A stretch of 34,250 nt of DNA from Kineosporia sp. R_H_3 (GTDB lineage: Bacteria; Actinomycetota; Actinomycetes; Actinomycetales; Kineosporiaceae), in assembly GCF_002198675.1 (NCBI RefSeq), contig NZ_MWLL01000116.1:41362-75611 (forward strand). The letters are read 5' to 3'. Positions 1 to 8,838 of the stretch are shown piece after piece (positions within the stretch are counted from its first letter, which is position 1; each line of letters begins with the position of its first letter). The position numbers and the translations under genes were made by a program. The notes under the pieces are model-generated. The model had not been told where the DNA came from and did not search any database. It saw nothing but the letters and a program-made list of their open reading frames with translations.

Positions 1-44
1 TCTCGGGACGGCGCGCCGCGGGGTTCAGCGGTGGGACGACATGA

Positions 45-728
45 TCAGGACTTCGGGGTGAGAACCCCGTCGATGAGGTAGACGGTGGCGTTGGCGGTCT
101 GGACGCCGCCGCAGATCACGTTGGCGCCGTTGACGGTCAGGGCCTCGGGCGTGCCCTGGACGTCGACCGAGTCACCCTCGACGGTCTTCTGCATGCCGAC
201 GACCTGCTCGGGCGTGAGGCGGCCCGGGACGACGTGGTACGTGAGCACCGAGGTGAGGAGCTTGTCGTCCGTCTTGAGCTTGTCGATCGTCGCCGCCGGC
301 ACCTTCTTGAAGGCGTCGTCGACCGGCGCGAACACCGTGAACTCGCCGCCGTTGAGCGTGTCGACGAGGTTGACCTTCGGGTTGAGCTTGCCGCTGACCG
401 CCGAGACGAGCGTCGTGAGGAGCGGGTTGTTCGACGCCGCGGTGGCGACCGGGTCCTGGGCCATGCCGGACACCGAGCCGGCGCCGCTCGGCACGGCCTT
501 CGCGTAGTCGGCGCAGCCGGGGCCCACCGGGCCGGCCATGGCGGCCGAGGACGACATCGACGGCGACTCCGTCATCGACGGCGACATCGCGCTCGAGGAC
601 GGGGCGGCCGCGGCCGTCTCCGTCGTCGTGCCGGACGAGCTGCCGCCGCAGGCCGCGGTGCCGAGGGCGAACACGGCGAGCGCGGGCAGGACGACGGCGC
701 GACGCATGGTGCGGGAGGAGGAGCGCAT
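45..728 (-). CDS. Fasciclin (FAS1) domain lipoprotein
   Basis: A 227-residue exported lipoprotein of the MPT70/MPT83 type. The N-terminus has basic residues, a hydrophobic core and a lipobox-like stretch ending at Cys27 (GTAAC), then a Ser/Thr/Met/Pro-rich linker to about residue 68. A single FAS1 domain fills residues 95-227, with the typical [10 protein letters not shown] segment (131-140) and the YHVVPG core (164-169). Cys72 and Cys206 could form a disulfide, as in MPT70-like proteins. Start ATG at 728 is chosen because the signal peptide begins there and a purine-rich GAAGGG lies about 11 bases upstream; the longer upstream reading frame is a shadow. FAS1 domains mediate adhesion or protein contact outside the cell. 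In actinomycetes they often sit beside molybdopterin oxidoreductases and SigK/RskA, and two such oxidoreductases follow here. The exact function is unknown. Confidence 0.93.
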   Translation of the reverse strand: MRSSSRTMRRAVVLPALAVFALGTAACGGSSSGTTTETAAAAPSSSAMSPSMTESPSMSSSAAMAGPVGPGCADYAKAVPSGAGSVSGMAQDPVATAASNNPLLTTLVSAVSGKLNPKVNLVDTLNGGEFTVFAPVDDAFKKVPAATIDKLKTDDKLLTSVLTYHVVPGRLTPEQVVGMQKTVEGDSVDVQGTPEALTVNGANVICGGVQTANATVYLIDGVLTPKS

Positions 729-820
729 CGGGATCGGACCCTTCTTCGTGGTGACCCGGCCCGGGAGGTCCGGGCAGGGGTGGTCGGCGCGTGCGGGTGC
801 ACGCGATGGGGCGGAACGGG

Positions 821-839
821 TTCCGGCCGGTGGCCGGAA
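821..839 (-). terminator. Hairpin after the first molybdopterin oxidoreductase gene
   Basis: A perfect inverted repeat, TTCCGGCC-GGT-GGCCGGAA (8-bp arms, 3-base loop), begins 9 bases past the stop codon of the oxidoreductase gene ending at 848. It has no T-tract, as is common in high-GC actinomycetes. A second, overlapping fold (GGAAC/GTTCC at 813-824) is possible. It may separate transcription of the oxidoreductase from the fasciclin gene. Confidence 0.5.
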
Positions 840-847
840 GGGATGGG

Positions 848-2515
848 TCAGCCGACCCGGACGACGACCGAGTGCCAGCCGGTCGCGCCGTCCGGTCTCG
901 GAGGTCTGCGGGTCTGCGGCTGGGGGTCGCCCGTGGCGTCGGTCGCGCGCACCTCGAGGGTGTGCTGGCCGGGTTCGGCGTCCCAGGCGAAGACCCACTG
1001 CCGCCAGGTGTCGAGACTGGGGACGGCACCGAGCGTCGCGGGCTGCCAGGGCCCGCCGTCGACCCGGACCTCGACGGCGTCGACGCCGCGGTGCTGCGCC
1101 CACGCGACCCCGGCGACCGCCGTCCGGCCGGCCGGGACCTGCGCGAACGAGGCGGGGACGTCGATCCGGGAGAAGGTCCGGACCGGGGCCTGGGCGGCCC
1201 AGCCGCGCCGGGTCCAGTAGGCGGTGGCGCGGTCGAAGCGGGTCACCTCGAGGTCGACGACCCACTTCGTCGCACTGACATACCCGTACAGGCCGGGGAC
1301 GATCATCCGGGCCGGGAACCCGTGGTCGACGGGCAGCGGCGAGCCGTTCATGCCGACGGCGAGGAGCGCGTCCCGGCCGTCGAGGAGCGCCGCGAGCGGT
1401 GTCGAGGCGGTGAACCCGTCGGCGCTCGTCGAGAGCACCATGTCGGCGTCGGGCAGCGGGCCGGCCTTCTCCAGCAACGACTTCAGGGGCAGACCGAGCC
1501 AGCGGGAGGTCCCGGCGAGCCGGCCGCCGACCTCGTTCGACACGCAGGTGAGGGTCATGGTCCGCTCGACGAGCGGCTCGGCGAGGACGTCGTCCAGGCT
1601 CAGCGTCACCTCGCGCTCCACGAGCCCGTGCAGCCGCAGCCGCCAGGTGCCGGCGTCGACCCGGGGCACGGTGAGCGCGGTGTCGACGCGGTAGAAGTCG
1701 CGGTTCGCGGTGACGAACGGCGTCACGCCGGGGACGTCGACCTCGACGGCCGCGGGGAGCGCTGCGGCCGGGTCGGCGGGACGGGGCAGCACGAGGTCCG
1801 ACGGGCGGACGGCGGCCGCGCGGCGGGCGGCGAGCACCCGGCCGCCCGCTCCGGCGAGGACGGCGGTGCCGCCGACGGCGAGCAGGCTCCCGAGCACCGG
1901 ACGGCGCGGCAGGTCGGCGACGGGCGGTTCGGCGACAGGCAGGTCGGCAGGCAGCTCGGCAGGCAGCTCGGCAGGCAGGCCGGACGACGCCCCGCCGGTG
2001 ACGGCGCGCGCGCTCCGCACCCGTCGGGCGAGCAGCACGAGCGCGGCGCCCCCGGCGACGACCCCGAGCACCGTCGGGACCGCGGCCCGCAGGATCCCCG
2101 CGAGGCCAGGGTCGACGTCCGGCCGGGTCACCGCCGAGGCGACCGCCGCCGCGCCGAGCAGCACGACGAGCGCGAGCCCGGCGGCCGGGCGACGGCGGGC
2201 GAGCAGCCCGGCGACGGCGGACGCGGCGACGAGGACGGCGCCGATGCCCGCGAGCAGGACGACCTTGTCGTAGGCGCCGAACGTGGACACGGCGAAGTCC
2301 TTGAGCGGCCCCGGGACGAGGTCGATCGCGGCCCGGCCGACGGCGAGCACCGGGGACGCCCCCGGGGCGACGACGCCGGCGGCGAGGTCGGCGACGCCCA
2401 GGGTCAGGGCGCCCGAGACGACCCCGGCGGCCGCCGCGGCGAGCGCGCCGCGGACGTCACGCCGTCCGGCGGTGGCGGCCCGGGGCGCCCTGGGGGTCGT
2501 GCTCGTCGTGGTCAC
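848..2515 (-). CDS. Membrane-anchored molybdopterin-dependent oxidoreductase (sulfite oxidase fold), paralogue 1
   Basis: A 555-residue protein. Residues 20-165 hold about four hydrophobic helices, then a Pro/Ala/Leu-rich linker (180-203), another hydrophobic segment (207-230) just after a twin arginine ([10 protein letters not shown]), and a large outer domain. The outer domain is of the sulfite-oxidase/YedY type: Cys324 in [11 protein letters not shown] is the expected molybdenum ligand, followed by [12 protein letters not shown], and a Mo-co dimerisation-like C-terminal part with [19 protein letters not shown]. Known family members (Streptomyces Sco3746-like) insert the first helices by Sec and the last by Tat. 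The start is GTG at 2515; no Shine-Dalgarno is visible, but a SigK-like promoter ends 6 bases upstream, suggesting leaderless translation. The redox substrate and electron partner are unknown; it is clearly a tandem paralogue of the gene at 2586-4220. Confidence 0.92.
   Translation of the reverse strand: MTTTSTTPRAPRAATAGRRDVRGALAAAAAGVVSGALTLGVADLAAGVVAPGASPVLAVGRAAIDLVPGPLKDFAVSTFGAYDKVVLLAGIGAVLVAASAVAGLLARRRPAAGLALVVLLGAAAVASAVTRPDVDPGLAGILRAAVPTVLGVVAGGAALVLLARRVRSARAVTGGASSGLPAELPAELPADLPVAEPPVADLPRRPVLGSLLAVGGTAVLAGAGGRVLAARRAAAVRPSDLVLPRPADPAAALPAAVEVDVPGVTPFVTANRDFYRVDTALTVPRVDAGTWRLRLHGLVEREVTLSLDDVLAEPLVERTMTLTCVSNEVGGRLAGTSRWLGLPLKSLLEKAGPLPDADMVLSTSADGFTASTPLAALLDGRDALLAVGMNGSPLPVDHGFPARMIVPGLYGYVSATKWVVDLEVTRFDRATAYWTRRGWAAQAPVRTFSRIDVPASFAQVPAGRTAVAGVAWAQHRGVDAVEVRVDGGPWQPATLGAVPSLDTWRQWVFAWDAEPGQHTLEVRATDATGDPQPQTRRPPRPDGATGWHSVVVRVG
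1934..1981 (-). repeat. Four 12-bp tandem repeats in the oxidoreductase linker
   Basis: Four head-to-tail 12-base units on the plus strand, of which the two central ones are identical (GGCAGGCAGCTC) and the outer two differ by one to three bases. They encode the LPAE/LPAD repeats of the linker between the membrane bundle and the catalytic domain. Whole units keep the frame, so copy number could vary without breaking the gene. Confidence 0.75.
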
Positions 2516-2521
2516 GCCGGT

Positions 2522-2549
2522 TGTTCGGCGCCGCCCCCGGCCCGGATGG
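2522..2549 (-). promoter_or_regulatory. SigK-like promoter, leaderless start of oxidoreductase paralogue 1
   Basis: Reading the minus strand: CCATCC (2549-2544), 16 bases, CGAACA (2527-2522), then 6 bases to the GTG start at 2515. The CCATCC and CGAA elements resemble the promoter pattern reported for mycobacterial SigK, which drives fasciclin genes. The 6-base gap puts the transcript start at or next to the GTG. The match is by eye and rests on remembered consensus. Confidence 0.4.
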
Positions 2550-2585
2550 GTCGGACCTCAGAAATTCTTTGCCGGTGTCAGTGGG

Positions 2586-4220
2586 TCAGGTGACCGTGAC
2601 CTGGATCGTGTGCCAGCCGGTCGCCCCGTCGGGCGCGGGCGGCGCCTGATCCCCGGTCTGCGGCGTGCCGGTCGCGTCGGTCGCCCGGACGGCGAGCGTG
2701 TGCCGGCCGGGGGTGGCGTCCCACGCGAGGACCCACTGCCGCCAGGTGTCCGTGCTCGGCACGGAGCCGAGCTTCGCGGGCTGCCAGGGGCCGTCGTCCA
2801 CCCGGACCTCGACCGCGTCGATCCCGCGGTGCTGCGCCCACGCGACACCGGCCACGGCCACCGTGCCGGCCCGGACGTCGGCCCCCGCGGCCGGGACGTC
2901 GATCCGGGACTGGGTCTTGACCGGCGCCTTCTCCGACCAGCCGCGCGGGGTCCAGTAGGCCTGCGCGTCGGCGAACCGGGTCACCTCGAGGTCGACGACC
3001 CACTTCGTCGCACTGACGAAGCCGTAGAGCCCCGGCACGACCATCCGCACCGGGAAGCCGTGCTCGACCGGGAGCGGCTCGCCGTTCATCCCGACCGCCA
3101 GCAGCGCGTCCCGGCCGTCGAGCAGGACGTCGAGCGGCGTCGAGCAGGTCCAGCCGTCGGCACTCGTCGAGAGCACCATGTCCGCCCCCGCGGTCGCGCC
3201 GGCCTTCTCCAGCAACGGCTTGATCGGCAGCCCGAGCCAGCGGGCGTTGCCGACGAGGTCGCCGCCGACCTCGTTCGAGACGCACATGAGGGTCACGTCG
3301 CGCTCGACGAGCGGCTGCGCGACGAGCTCGTCGTACGTGAGCGTCACCTCGCGCTCGACCATCCCGTGGATCCGCAGCGTCCACGACGTCGCGTCCACCT
3401 GGGGCACGACGAGCGCGGTGTCGATCCGGTAGAAGTCGGCGTTCGGGACCCGGAACGGCACGACACCGTCGACCCCGACCTCGACGGAGGCGGGCAGCGC
3501 CGGGGCCGGGTCGGCCGGGCGCGGGAGCGTGACCTGCGCGCGGGACGCCGTCCCGCCGGCGAGCCGGGCCGAGACCGCGCGGCCGACGACGACCGCCGCC
3601 GCTCCCCCGGCACCGACGGCGCCGAGGACCTGGAGGAAGCGCCTGCGGTCGGCGCTGCCGGACGGCGCACTGCCGGATGGCGGCGAACCGGCCGGCTCTG
3701 AGACCCCGGCACCCGGCGCCCGCGAGGCGAGCGCCGAGAGCGCGACCGAGCCGACGATCGCGCCGAGGACGCTGGGCAGCACGGCGAGCGCGCCGGCGTC
3801 CGGCCGGGTCGCGGCGGCGAGCGCCGCGACGGCCCCGAGACCGAGCACGACCTGGGACGCCGTCCCGGCACGGCGGCGCGCGAGCAGCCCGGCGAGCGCC
3901 CCGAGCCCGAGGAGCACGACCGCCGCGCCACCGAGGAGGACCGCCTTGTCGTTCGTCCCGAAGGTCGCGACGGCGAAGTCCTTGAGCCACGGGGGTGTCC
4001 GGTCGACGAAGGCGTCGCCGACGGCCACGAGCGGCGCCGTCGAGGCCCCGGTGAGGAGGGCGACGACCTGCGCGACGCCGAGCGCCAGCAGCGTCACCGC
4101 GACCCCGAGCGCGGCCCAGGCCCAGGCCGGCAGGGGCGGACCGGCGGGGCGGCCGGCCGGCGCGCCGGCCCCGTGCGGCTCGGGTTCCGGGAAGCTCAGG
4201 TCGGGCGGTCGGGTCTCCAC
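2586..4220 (-). CDS. Membrane-anchored molybdopterin-dependent oxidoreductase (sulfite oxidase fold), paralogue 2
   Basis: A 544-residue paralogue of its downstream neighbour, with the same layout: about four N-terminal hydrophobic helices (residues 30-165), a Ser/Pro/Gly linker, an internal twin-arginine motif DRRRFLQVLG (about 190-200) in front of a fifth hydrophobic segment, and an outer Mo-cofactor domain. Cys313 in [11 protein letters not shown] is the expected Mo ligand. The RR-x-F-L motif is a textbook Tat signal placed inside a polytopic protein, fitting the mixed Sec/Tat insertion known for this family. Start: the reading frame runs up to a GTG at 4280, but codons 4280-4221 have poor third-position GC (TCA, CCT, CGT, AAG, CAT, GCT), so I chose the GTG at 4220; neither start has a good ribosome binding site. 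The 65-base gap to the next gene suggests co-transcription plus the internal promoter noted there. Confidence 0.9.
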   Translation of the reverse strand: METRPPDLSFPEPEPHGAGAPAGRPAGPPLPAWAWAALGVAVTLLALGVAQVVALLTGASTAPLVAVGDAFVDRTPPWLKDFAVATFGTNDKAVLLGGAAVVLLGLGALAGLLARRRAGTASQVVLGLGAVAALAAATRPDAGALAVLPSVLGAIVGSVALSALASRAPGAGVSEPAGSPPSGSAPSGSADRRRFLQVLGAVGAGGAAAVVVGRAVSARLAGGTASRAQVTLPRPADPAPALPASVEVGVDGVVPFRVPNADFYRIDTALVVPQVDATSWTLRIHGMVEREVTLTYDELVAQPLVERDVTLMCVSNEVGGDLVGNARWLGLPIKPLLEKAGATAGADMVLSTSADGWTCSTPLDVLLDGRDALLAVGMNGEPLPVEHGFPVRMVVPGLYGFVSATKWVVDLEVTRFADAQAYWTPRGWSEKAPVKTQSRIDVPAAGADVRAGTVAVAGVAWAQHRGIDAVEVRVDDGPWQPAKLGSVPSTDTWRQWVLAWDATPGRHTLAVRATDATGTPQTGDQAPPAPDGATGWHTIQVTVT

Positions 4221-4257
4221 GGTCCCAGCATGCGGCACCGGCGCCCGCAGGACCTTA

Positions 4258-4336
4258 CGAGGCTCTGACGCCTCGCGCACGACGGCGGGGAGACCGCCGA
4301 CCCGAACGCCGATATGACTGAATGTAACTGATTCAG
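4258..4336. promoter_or_regulatory. Divergent promoter region with two inverted repeats
   Basis: The gap between the oxidoreductase gene (start 4220, minus) and the carboxypeptidase gene (start 4418, plus) carries two inverted repeats: CGAGGC-N6-GCCTCG at 4258-4275 and CTGAAT-N7-ATTCAG at 4318-4336. The second lies in the most AT-rich stretch of this part of the window (4310-4345), as expected for promoters. Both look like candidate operators; I cannot name the regulator. Confidence 0.4.
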
Positions 4337-4417
4337 CACTCTAGGTCGCGTACGGTGGACGGGGTCCGCGGGGGCGGTACGCGTCGGTGACACGGGGTCG
4401 CGCGCGGGGAAGGACAC

Positions 4418-6091
4418 ATGACCGGGTTCGACGGACGCCGGGCGGCCGGCATCGGGTTCGCCCTCGTGACGGCGACGGCCCTCGTGGCGCAGACGGTCGC
4501 CGGGGTGCACGGGGCGCTGCCGGGGGTGCACGTCCAGCAGGCGACGGTGCGGCCCGCAGCGCAGATCGCCGGGCTCGCGACGACGATCGACGGGATCCTC
4601 GCCGACGGCCGGCTCGCGGGCTCGCAGAAGCGCGTCGTCGTCAAGGACGCCGTCACCGGCGAGGTGCTCTACAACCGCAACGGCACGCTCCGCGGCAACC
4701 CGGCCTCGAACGAGAAGCTCTTCACCTCGGCCGCGGCGATGGACCTGCTCGGCCCGGCGTTCCGGTTCACGACGTCGGTCTCGCGCACGGGCACGGTCGC
4801 CGGCGGCCGGCTCACCGGCAACCTCTACCTGCGCGGGACCGGCGACCCGACGACGCTCGCCTCCGACTACGACCGGCTCGCCGGCGCCGTCGCCGCCGCG
4901 GGCATCACGTCGGTCTCGGGCTTCCTCGGCGTGGACGACACCGCCTTCGACGCGGTGCGGCTCGGGCCGGCCTGGTCGTGGGACAACGAGCCCTACGCGT
5001 ACTCGGCGCAGGTCTCCGCGCTGACGATCGCACCCGACACCGACTACGACGCGGGGGCCGTCGCCGTGACGGTCCGCCCCGCCGCCCGGGGCAGCCGGCC
5101 CACCGTGTCCTTCGTGCCGGCGAGCACCCGGTACACCGTCGTCAACCGGGCGACGACGGGCGCGGCGGGCAGCGGCCGGACGCTGCGCGTCGTCCGCGCC
5201 CACGGCAGCAACCGGTTCGTCGTCACCGGCTCCGTCCCGGCCGGCGGCGTCGCGAGCCGGCGGCTGCTCAGCGTCTGGGACCCCTCGTACGTCGCGGCCG
5301 ACGTCTTCCGCGCGGCCCTCGCGAAGCGCGGGATCCGGTTCTCCGCCGCGCCGGTGCTGCGCCGGGCCACGACCCCGACGACGGCGACCCGGATCGCGAC
5401 CGACTCCTCGGTGACCCTGGCGACCCTGCTCACGAAGTTCCTCAAGCTGTCGAACAACGGCCACGCCGAGGTGCTCGTCAAGGCGATCGGCCGCAAGCGG
5501 GCCGGCGCCGGGACGTGGGCCGCCGGGACGAGCGCGATCCGCACCTGGCTCGCGGCGAACGGGGTCGTGACGTCGGCGATCCGGATGAGCGACGGGTCGG
5601 GCCTGTCCCGGACCGACCTGCTGACGGCGAACCAGGTGACGAACCTGCTGCGCGCCGTCCGCGCCAAGCCCTGGTTCCCGACCTGGTACGCCGCGCTGCC
5701 GGTCGCCGGGCGCGCCGACCGGCTCGTCGGCGGGACCCTGCGCTACCGGATGGGCGGCACCGCGGCCGCCGGCAACGTCCACGCGAAGACCGGCTCCCTG
5801 ACGTCGGTGTCGGCGCTGTCCGGCTACGTGACGACGGCCGGTGGCCGCAGGCTCGTGTTCTCGGTGATCATCACCGACTTCGTCGCGGCCGGGGTCAAGG
5901 ACCTCGAGGACCGGATCGCCGTAGCGCTGGCCCGGTCAGGGTCCGCGGCGGGCACGGCGCCGCAGTCCGCGGACGGCGGCGGCACCGGGACCGCCCCCGG
6001 CGCGCCGCCGCGGTCGGTGACCGTCCCGGACGACCCGGCCACGGCCGTCGACGAGTCGCAGCTCGAGTGCTCGTGGGTCGGCGCCTGCTGA
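4418..6091 (+). CDS. dacB: D-alanyl-D-alanine carboxypeptidase/endopeptidase, PBP4 family (peptidase S13)
   Basis: A 557-residue exported penicillin-binding protein that trims or cleaves peptidoglycan peptide crosslinks. An N-terminal hydrophobic segment (residues 12-32) serves as signal or anchor. The three active-site motifs are all present and in order: SNEK (Ser97, Lys100), SNN (345-347) and KTG (457-459, in HAKTGSLTSVSALSGY); the SDGSGLSR box (391-398) is also typical of S13 enzymes. The long insertion between motifs one and two matches PBP4. After residue 505 a Gly/Ala/Pro-rich tail ends in a lone cysteine (SWVGAC). Start ATG at 4418 has AAGGA 5 bases upstream. It stands alone, converging on the response regulator gene 21 bases downstream. 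Confidence 0.93.
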   Translation: MTGFDGRRAAGIGFALVTATALVAQTVAGVHGALPGVHVQQATVRPAAQIAGLATTIDGILADGRLAGSQKRVVVKDAVTGEVLYNRNGTLRGNPASNEKLFTSAAAMDLLGPAFRFTTSVSRTGTVAGGRLTGNLYLRGTGDPTTLASDYDRLAGAVAAAGITSVSGFLGVDDTAFDAVRLGPAWSWDNEPYAYSAQVSALTIAPDTDYDAGAVAVTVRPAARGSRPTVSFVPASTRYTVVNRATTGAAGSGRTLRVVRAHGSNRFVVTGSVPAGGVASRRLLSVWDPSYVAADVFRAALAKRGIRFSAAPVLRRATTPTTATRIATDSSVTLATLLTKFLKLSNNGHAEVLVKAIGRKRAGAGTWAAGTSAIRTWLAANGVVTSAIRMSDGSGLSRTDLLTANQVTNLLRAVRAKPWFPTWYAALPVAGRADRLVGGTLRYRMGGTAAAGNVHAKTGSLTSVSALSGYVTTAGGRRLVFSVIITDFVAAGVKDLEDRIAVALARSGSAAGTAPQSADGGGTGTAPGAPPRSVTVPDDPATAVDESQLECSWVGAC

Positions 6092-6112
6092 GCCGCACCC
6101 GGACGGACCCGC

Positions 6113-6757
6113 TCAGGCCCGCAGGAACGTGAGGACGGCGCGCACCCTGCGGTGCTCGCGGTCGTCGGGCGGCAGCCCCAGCTTCACGAAGATCGACCGG
6201 ACGTGGGCCTCGACGGTCTTGAGCGCCAGATGCAGCGTGTCCGCGACCGCGGCGTTCGACAGACCCTGCGCCATGAGCGCGAGGACCGACCGCTCGCGCT
6301 CGGTGAGGGCGTCGATCGGGTCGCGCTCGCGGCGCCGGGCGACGAGCCGGGTGACGAGCTCGGCGTCGACGACCGTCTGCCCGCGCGCGACCCGCTGCAG
6401 GTCGGTCGAGAACGACGCGAGGTCGGACACCCGGTCCTTGAGCAGGTAGCCGACCCCGCCCTCGAACTCCGTCAGGAGCCGGAGCGCGTGGTGCGCCTCG
6501 ACGTACTGGGACAGGATCATCACCCCCACGCCCGGGTGCGAGCGCCGGACCGAGGCCGCGGTCTCGATCCCCTCGGCGCCGAAGCCGGGCGGCATCCGCA
6601 GGTCGAGGACGACGACGTCCGGCGGGTCACGCCGCAGCAGCGCGAGCAGCGCCGGCCCGTCCCCGGCCTGCCCCACGACCGTGACGCCGACGTCCGGGAG
6701 GATCCGGGCCAGCCCTTCCCGGAAGAGCACGCCGTCGTCCGCGAGCATCACCCGCAC
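6113..6757 (-). CDS. NarL/LuxR-family response regulator
   Basis: A 214-residue two-component response regulator. The receiver domain (1-118) has the acidic pair Asp7/Asp8, the phosphoacceptor Asp52 (VVVLDLRMPP), Ser83 and Lys107 (GYLLKD). A LuxR-type helix-turn-helix occupies residues 150-196 (LTERERSVLALMAQGLSN, then KTVEAHVRSIFVKLGL). It is expected to bind DNA as a dimer after phosphorylation by the kinase encoded just upstream. The kinase stop codon lies inside the first codons, so the two are translationally coupled. I chose GTG at 6757 because family members begin MRV-x-x-ADD; GTG at 6751 and ATG at 6748 are alternatives. Target genes are unknown; the divergent membrane protein gene at 8839 is a reasonable first guess. 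Confidence 0.93.
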   Translation of the reverse strand: MRVMLADDGVLFREGLARILPDVGVTVVGQAGDGPALLALLRRDPPDVVVLDLRMPPGFGAEGIETAASVRRSHPGVGVMILSQYVEAHHALRLLTEFEGGVGYLLKDRVSDLASFSTDLQRVARGQTVVDAELVTRLVARRRERDPIDALTERERSVLALMAQGLSNAAVADTLHLALKTVEAHVRSIFVKLGLPPDDREHRRVRAVLTFLRA

Positions 6758-8709
6758 GGGACCACCGTCCTCAGTCGCGTGCCTCCCGCGCCCGAGTCCA
6801 GCCCGAGCCGCGCGTCGAGCGTCCGGAGCCGGTCGGCGAGACCTTCGAGCCCGCTGCCGCTCCGGACTGCGGCGCCGCCCCGGCCGTCGTCCACGACCTC
6901 GAGCTCGAGCCCTTCGGCGGTCAGCCGGACGCGGACGTCGACGGCGTCCGCGCCGGAGTGCTTGGCGGCGTTGGTCAGCGCCTCGCTCACGACGTAGTAG
7001 GCGGTCGCCTCGACCTGCGGCGGGAGCCGCCGCGGGACGTCGACGGCGAGCCGGACCGGCACCGCGGACCGGTCGGCGAGCCAGCCGAGGGCCGCCTCCA
7101 GGCCGTCCTGCGTGAGCACCGCCGGGTGCAGCCCGCGCGCGGTCTCGCGCAGCCCGGCCGTCGCCTCGAGAAGGCGGTCGCGCGCGACGCCCGCGCGGGC
7201 GGCCAGGTCGTCGTCCCCGCGCGTCGCGGCGAGCCGGACGACGCCCCCGAGCTCGAGCGCCGCGGTGACGAGCCGCTGCTGGACGCCGTCGTGCAGGTCG
7301 CGCTCGAGCCGCCGGCGCGCCAGGTCCCCGGCGGCGACGATCCGCTGCGCGCTCCCCTGCAGCTCGAGGATCAGCCCCGCCTGGGCCGCGAGGTCCCCGA
7401 CGAGCCGGCGCTCCGCCGCCCCCATCGGGTCGCCCGGCGCCGTGCGGACGGTGAGGGCGCCGAGGAAGCGGCCGTCGTGCAGGACGGGGACGGCGACCCG
7501 CCCGGCGCCGGTGTCGGCGAGGTCGTCGAACCGGTGCGCCCCGTCGGGCAGGGCGCGTCCGGCGGGCCAGGCCGACACCGCCCGCAGGTCGTCGCGCTCC
7601 CCCGTCCAGAGCACGACCTCCCGGGCGCCGACACCGTCGGCGACCGTCGTGCAGACGCCGTCGAGCAGCCGGCCCCGCGGCCCGGCGAGCTGCTCCGAGA
7701 GCCGGGCGAGCGACTCGTACGGCGTCGCCCGGTGACCGAGGACGAGCCGGTCGGCCAGGCGCTGCGCCCGGCGCCGGACCGGTTCGAAGACGACCGCGAC
7801 GAGCGCGGTCGCGAGCAGGGCGAGGGCGGTGCCCTGCCCGTGGACGACCGCGCCCACGCCGGCGACGACCGCGGCGTACCCGAGGGTGACGACCCCGGCC
7901 ATGGTCGCGACGACGAACGCCCGGTTGACCGCCGTGTCGAGGTCGTGGAGCCGGTACCGCAGGATCGCCGCGCCGGCCGCCAGGGGCACGAGCGGGACGG
8001 CGAGCACCCCGGGCAGCGGCGTCCCCCACCCGACGAGGCCGGCGACCATGACCGCCCCGGTGAGGACGACCGCGGCGACGAACCAGCGCAGCCGGCTCGC
8101 CTCGTCGCCCCGCGCCCGGCGCAGCCGGACGACGACGCTGACGACCCAGGTCAGTTGGAACGCCAGGTACACGACGGGCCGGGCGACCCGGTAGAACGCG
8201 TCGGCGGCAGCGGCCCCGGGCAGCGCGAACGGGTGCGGGGCGACGAGGCCGGTCCGCGCGTACTCGACGGGGTACCCCGCGCTGACCAGGCTGAGCGCCG
8301 CCCCTGCGACGGCGAGGACGGCGACCACGCGGCGCCAGCCCGGTGACGGCAGGCGGCCGTCCGGGAAGCACATGACCGTGACGCTCACGAGCACGAGCGT
8401 CAGCGGGAGCGGCCACACCCCGAGCCAGCCGAGCCACGAGGCGCCGGGCAGCGGGCCGGGGTGCAGCGCGTACTGCCGGCCCGCGAAGAGCACGGCGTGC
8501 GCGGCGCCGGTCGCGACGAACAGCCAGCCCTCGCGGTGCCCCGGACGGCGGGCGACGACGTAGAGGCCCACCGCCGTGAAGGAGACGGCGATGAGGCCGT
8601 TGTGCAGGTTGCCCGCGTGCAGCCCGAGCGCGGCGCCGCCGGCGACGAGCACGGCGCAGAACCCGCCCGCAGCGAGCACGACGCCTGCCGACCGGCCCAT
8701 GGCGGTCAT
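6748..8709 (-). CDS. Membrane sensor histidine kinase (HisKA_3 family)
   Basis: A 653-residue sensor kinase. The N-terminal half (to about 335) holds eight or more hydrophobic helices with short loops and no large outer domain, suggesting it senses a membrane-linked signal. A GAF-like region follows (about 355-450). The dimerisation and phosphotransfer segment has the phosphoacceptor His473 in ERDLHDGVQQR, followed by an HATPase domain with the N box EALTNAAKHSGA, the G1 box DDGRGG and a Gly-rich GSGLEGLADR stretch. This layout is the NarX-like class that pairs with LuxR-type regulators, as here. The start may be ATG 8709 or ATG 8700; neither has a clear ribosome binding site. It overlaps the regulator gene by 10 bases. 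Confidence 0.9.
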   Translation of the reverse strand: MTAMGRSAGVVLAAGGFCAVLVAGGAALGLHAGNLHNGLIAVSFTAVGLYVVARRPGHREGWLFVATGAAHAVLFAGRQYALHPGPLPGASWLGWLGVWPLPLTLVLVSVTVMCFPDGRLPSPGWRRVVAVLAVAGAALSLVSAGYPVEYARTGLVAPHPFALPGAAAADAFYRVARPVVYLAFQLTWVVSVVVRLRRARGDEASRLRWFVAAVVLTGAVMVAGLVGWGTPLPGVLAVPLVPLAAGAAILRYRLHDLDTAVNRAFVVATMAGVVTLGYAAVVAGVGAVVHGQGTALALLATALVAVVFEPVRRRAQRLADRLVLGHRATPYESLARLSEQLAGPRGRLLDGVCTTVADGVGAREVVLWTGERDDLRAVSAWPAGRALPDGAHRFDDLADTGAGRVAVPVLHDGRFLGALTVRTAPGDPMGAAERRLVGDLAAQAGLILELQGSAQRIVAAGDLARRRLERDLHDGVQQRLVTAALELGGVVRLAATRGDDDLAARAGVARDRLLEATAGLRETARGLHPAVLTQDGLEAALGWLADRSAVPVRLAVDVPRRLPPQVEATAYYVVSEALTNAAKHSGADAVDVRVRLTAEGLELEVVDDGRGGAAVRSGSGLEGLADRLRTLDARLGLDSGAGGTRLRTVVPCG

Positions 8710-8838
8710 CGTGGCAGAGCGGCCGCCGTCCCGGATCAGTGCAGACCCTCGGTGCGTCGCCGGGACTGCCCCGATGCGCGCACCCGGAGCACGCGGGCAG
8801 CGTGGTCGGCGTCCACCCGCCCCACCACGGAGGTCGTC

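Noticed and set aside
172-1278. Long open frames on both strands across the fasciclin gene and its upstream gap
   Set aside because: They are Arg/Pro/Gly-rich shadow frames of high-GC DNA with no family features; the fasciclin frame has clear motifs.
791-2593. A 600-residue plus-strand open frame opposite the first oxidoreductase
   Set aside because: Low-complexity Arg/Gly/Asp/Glu composition typical of antisense frames; the minus strand codes a recognisable Mo-protein.
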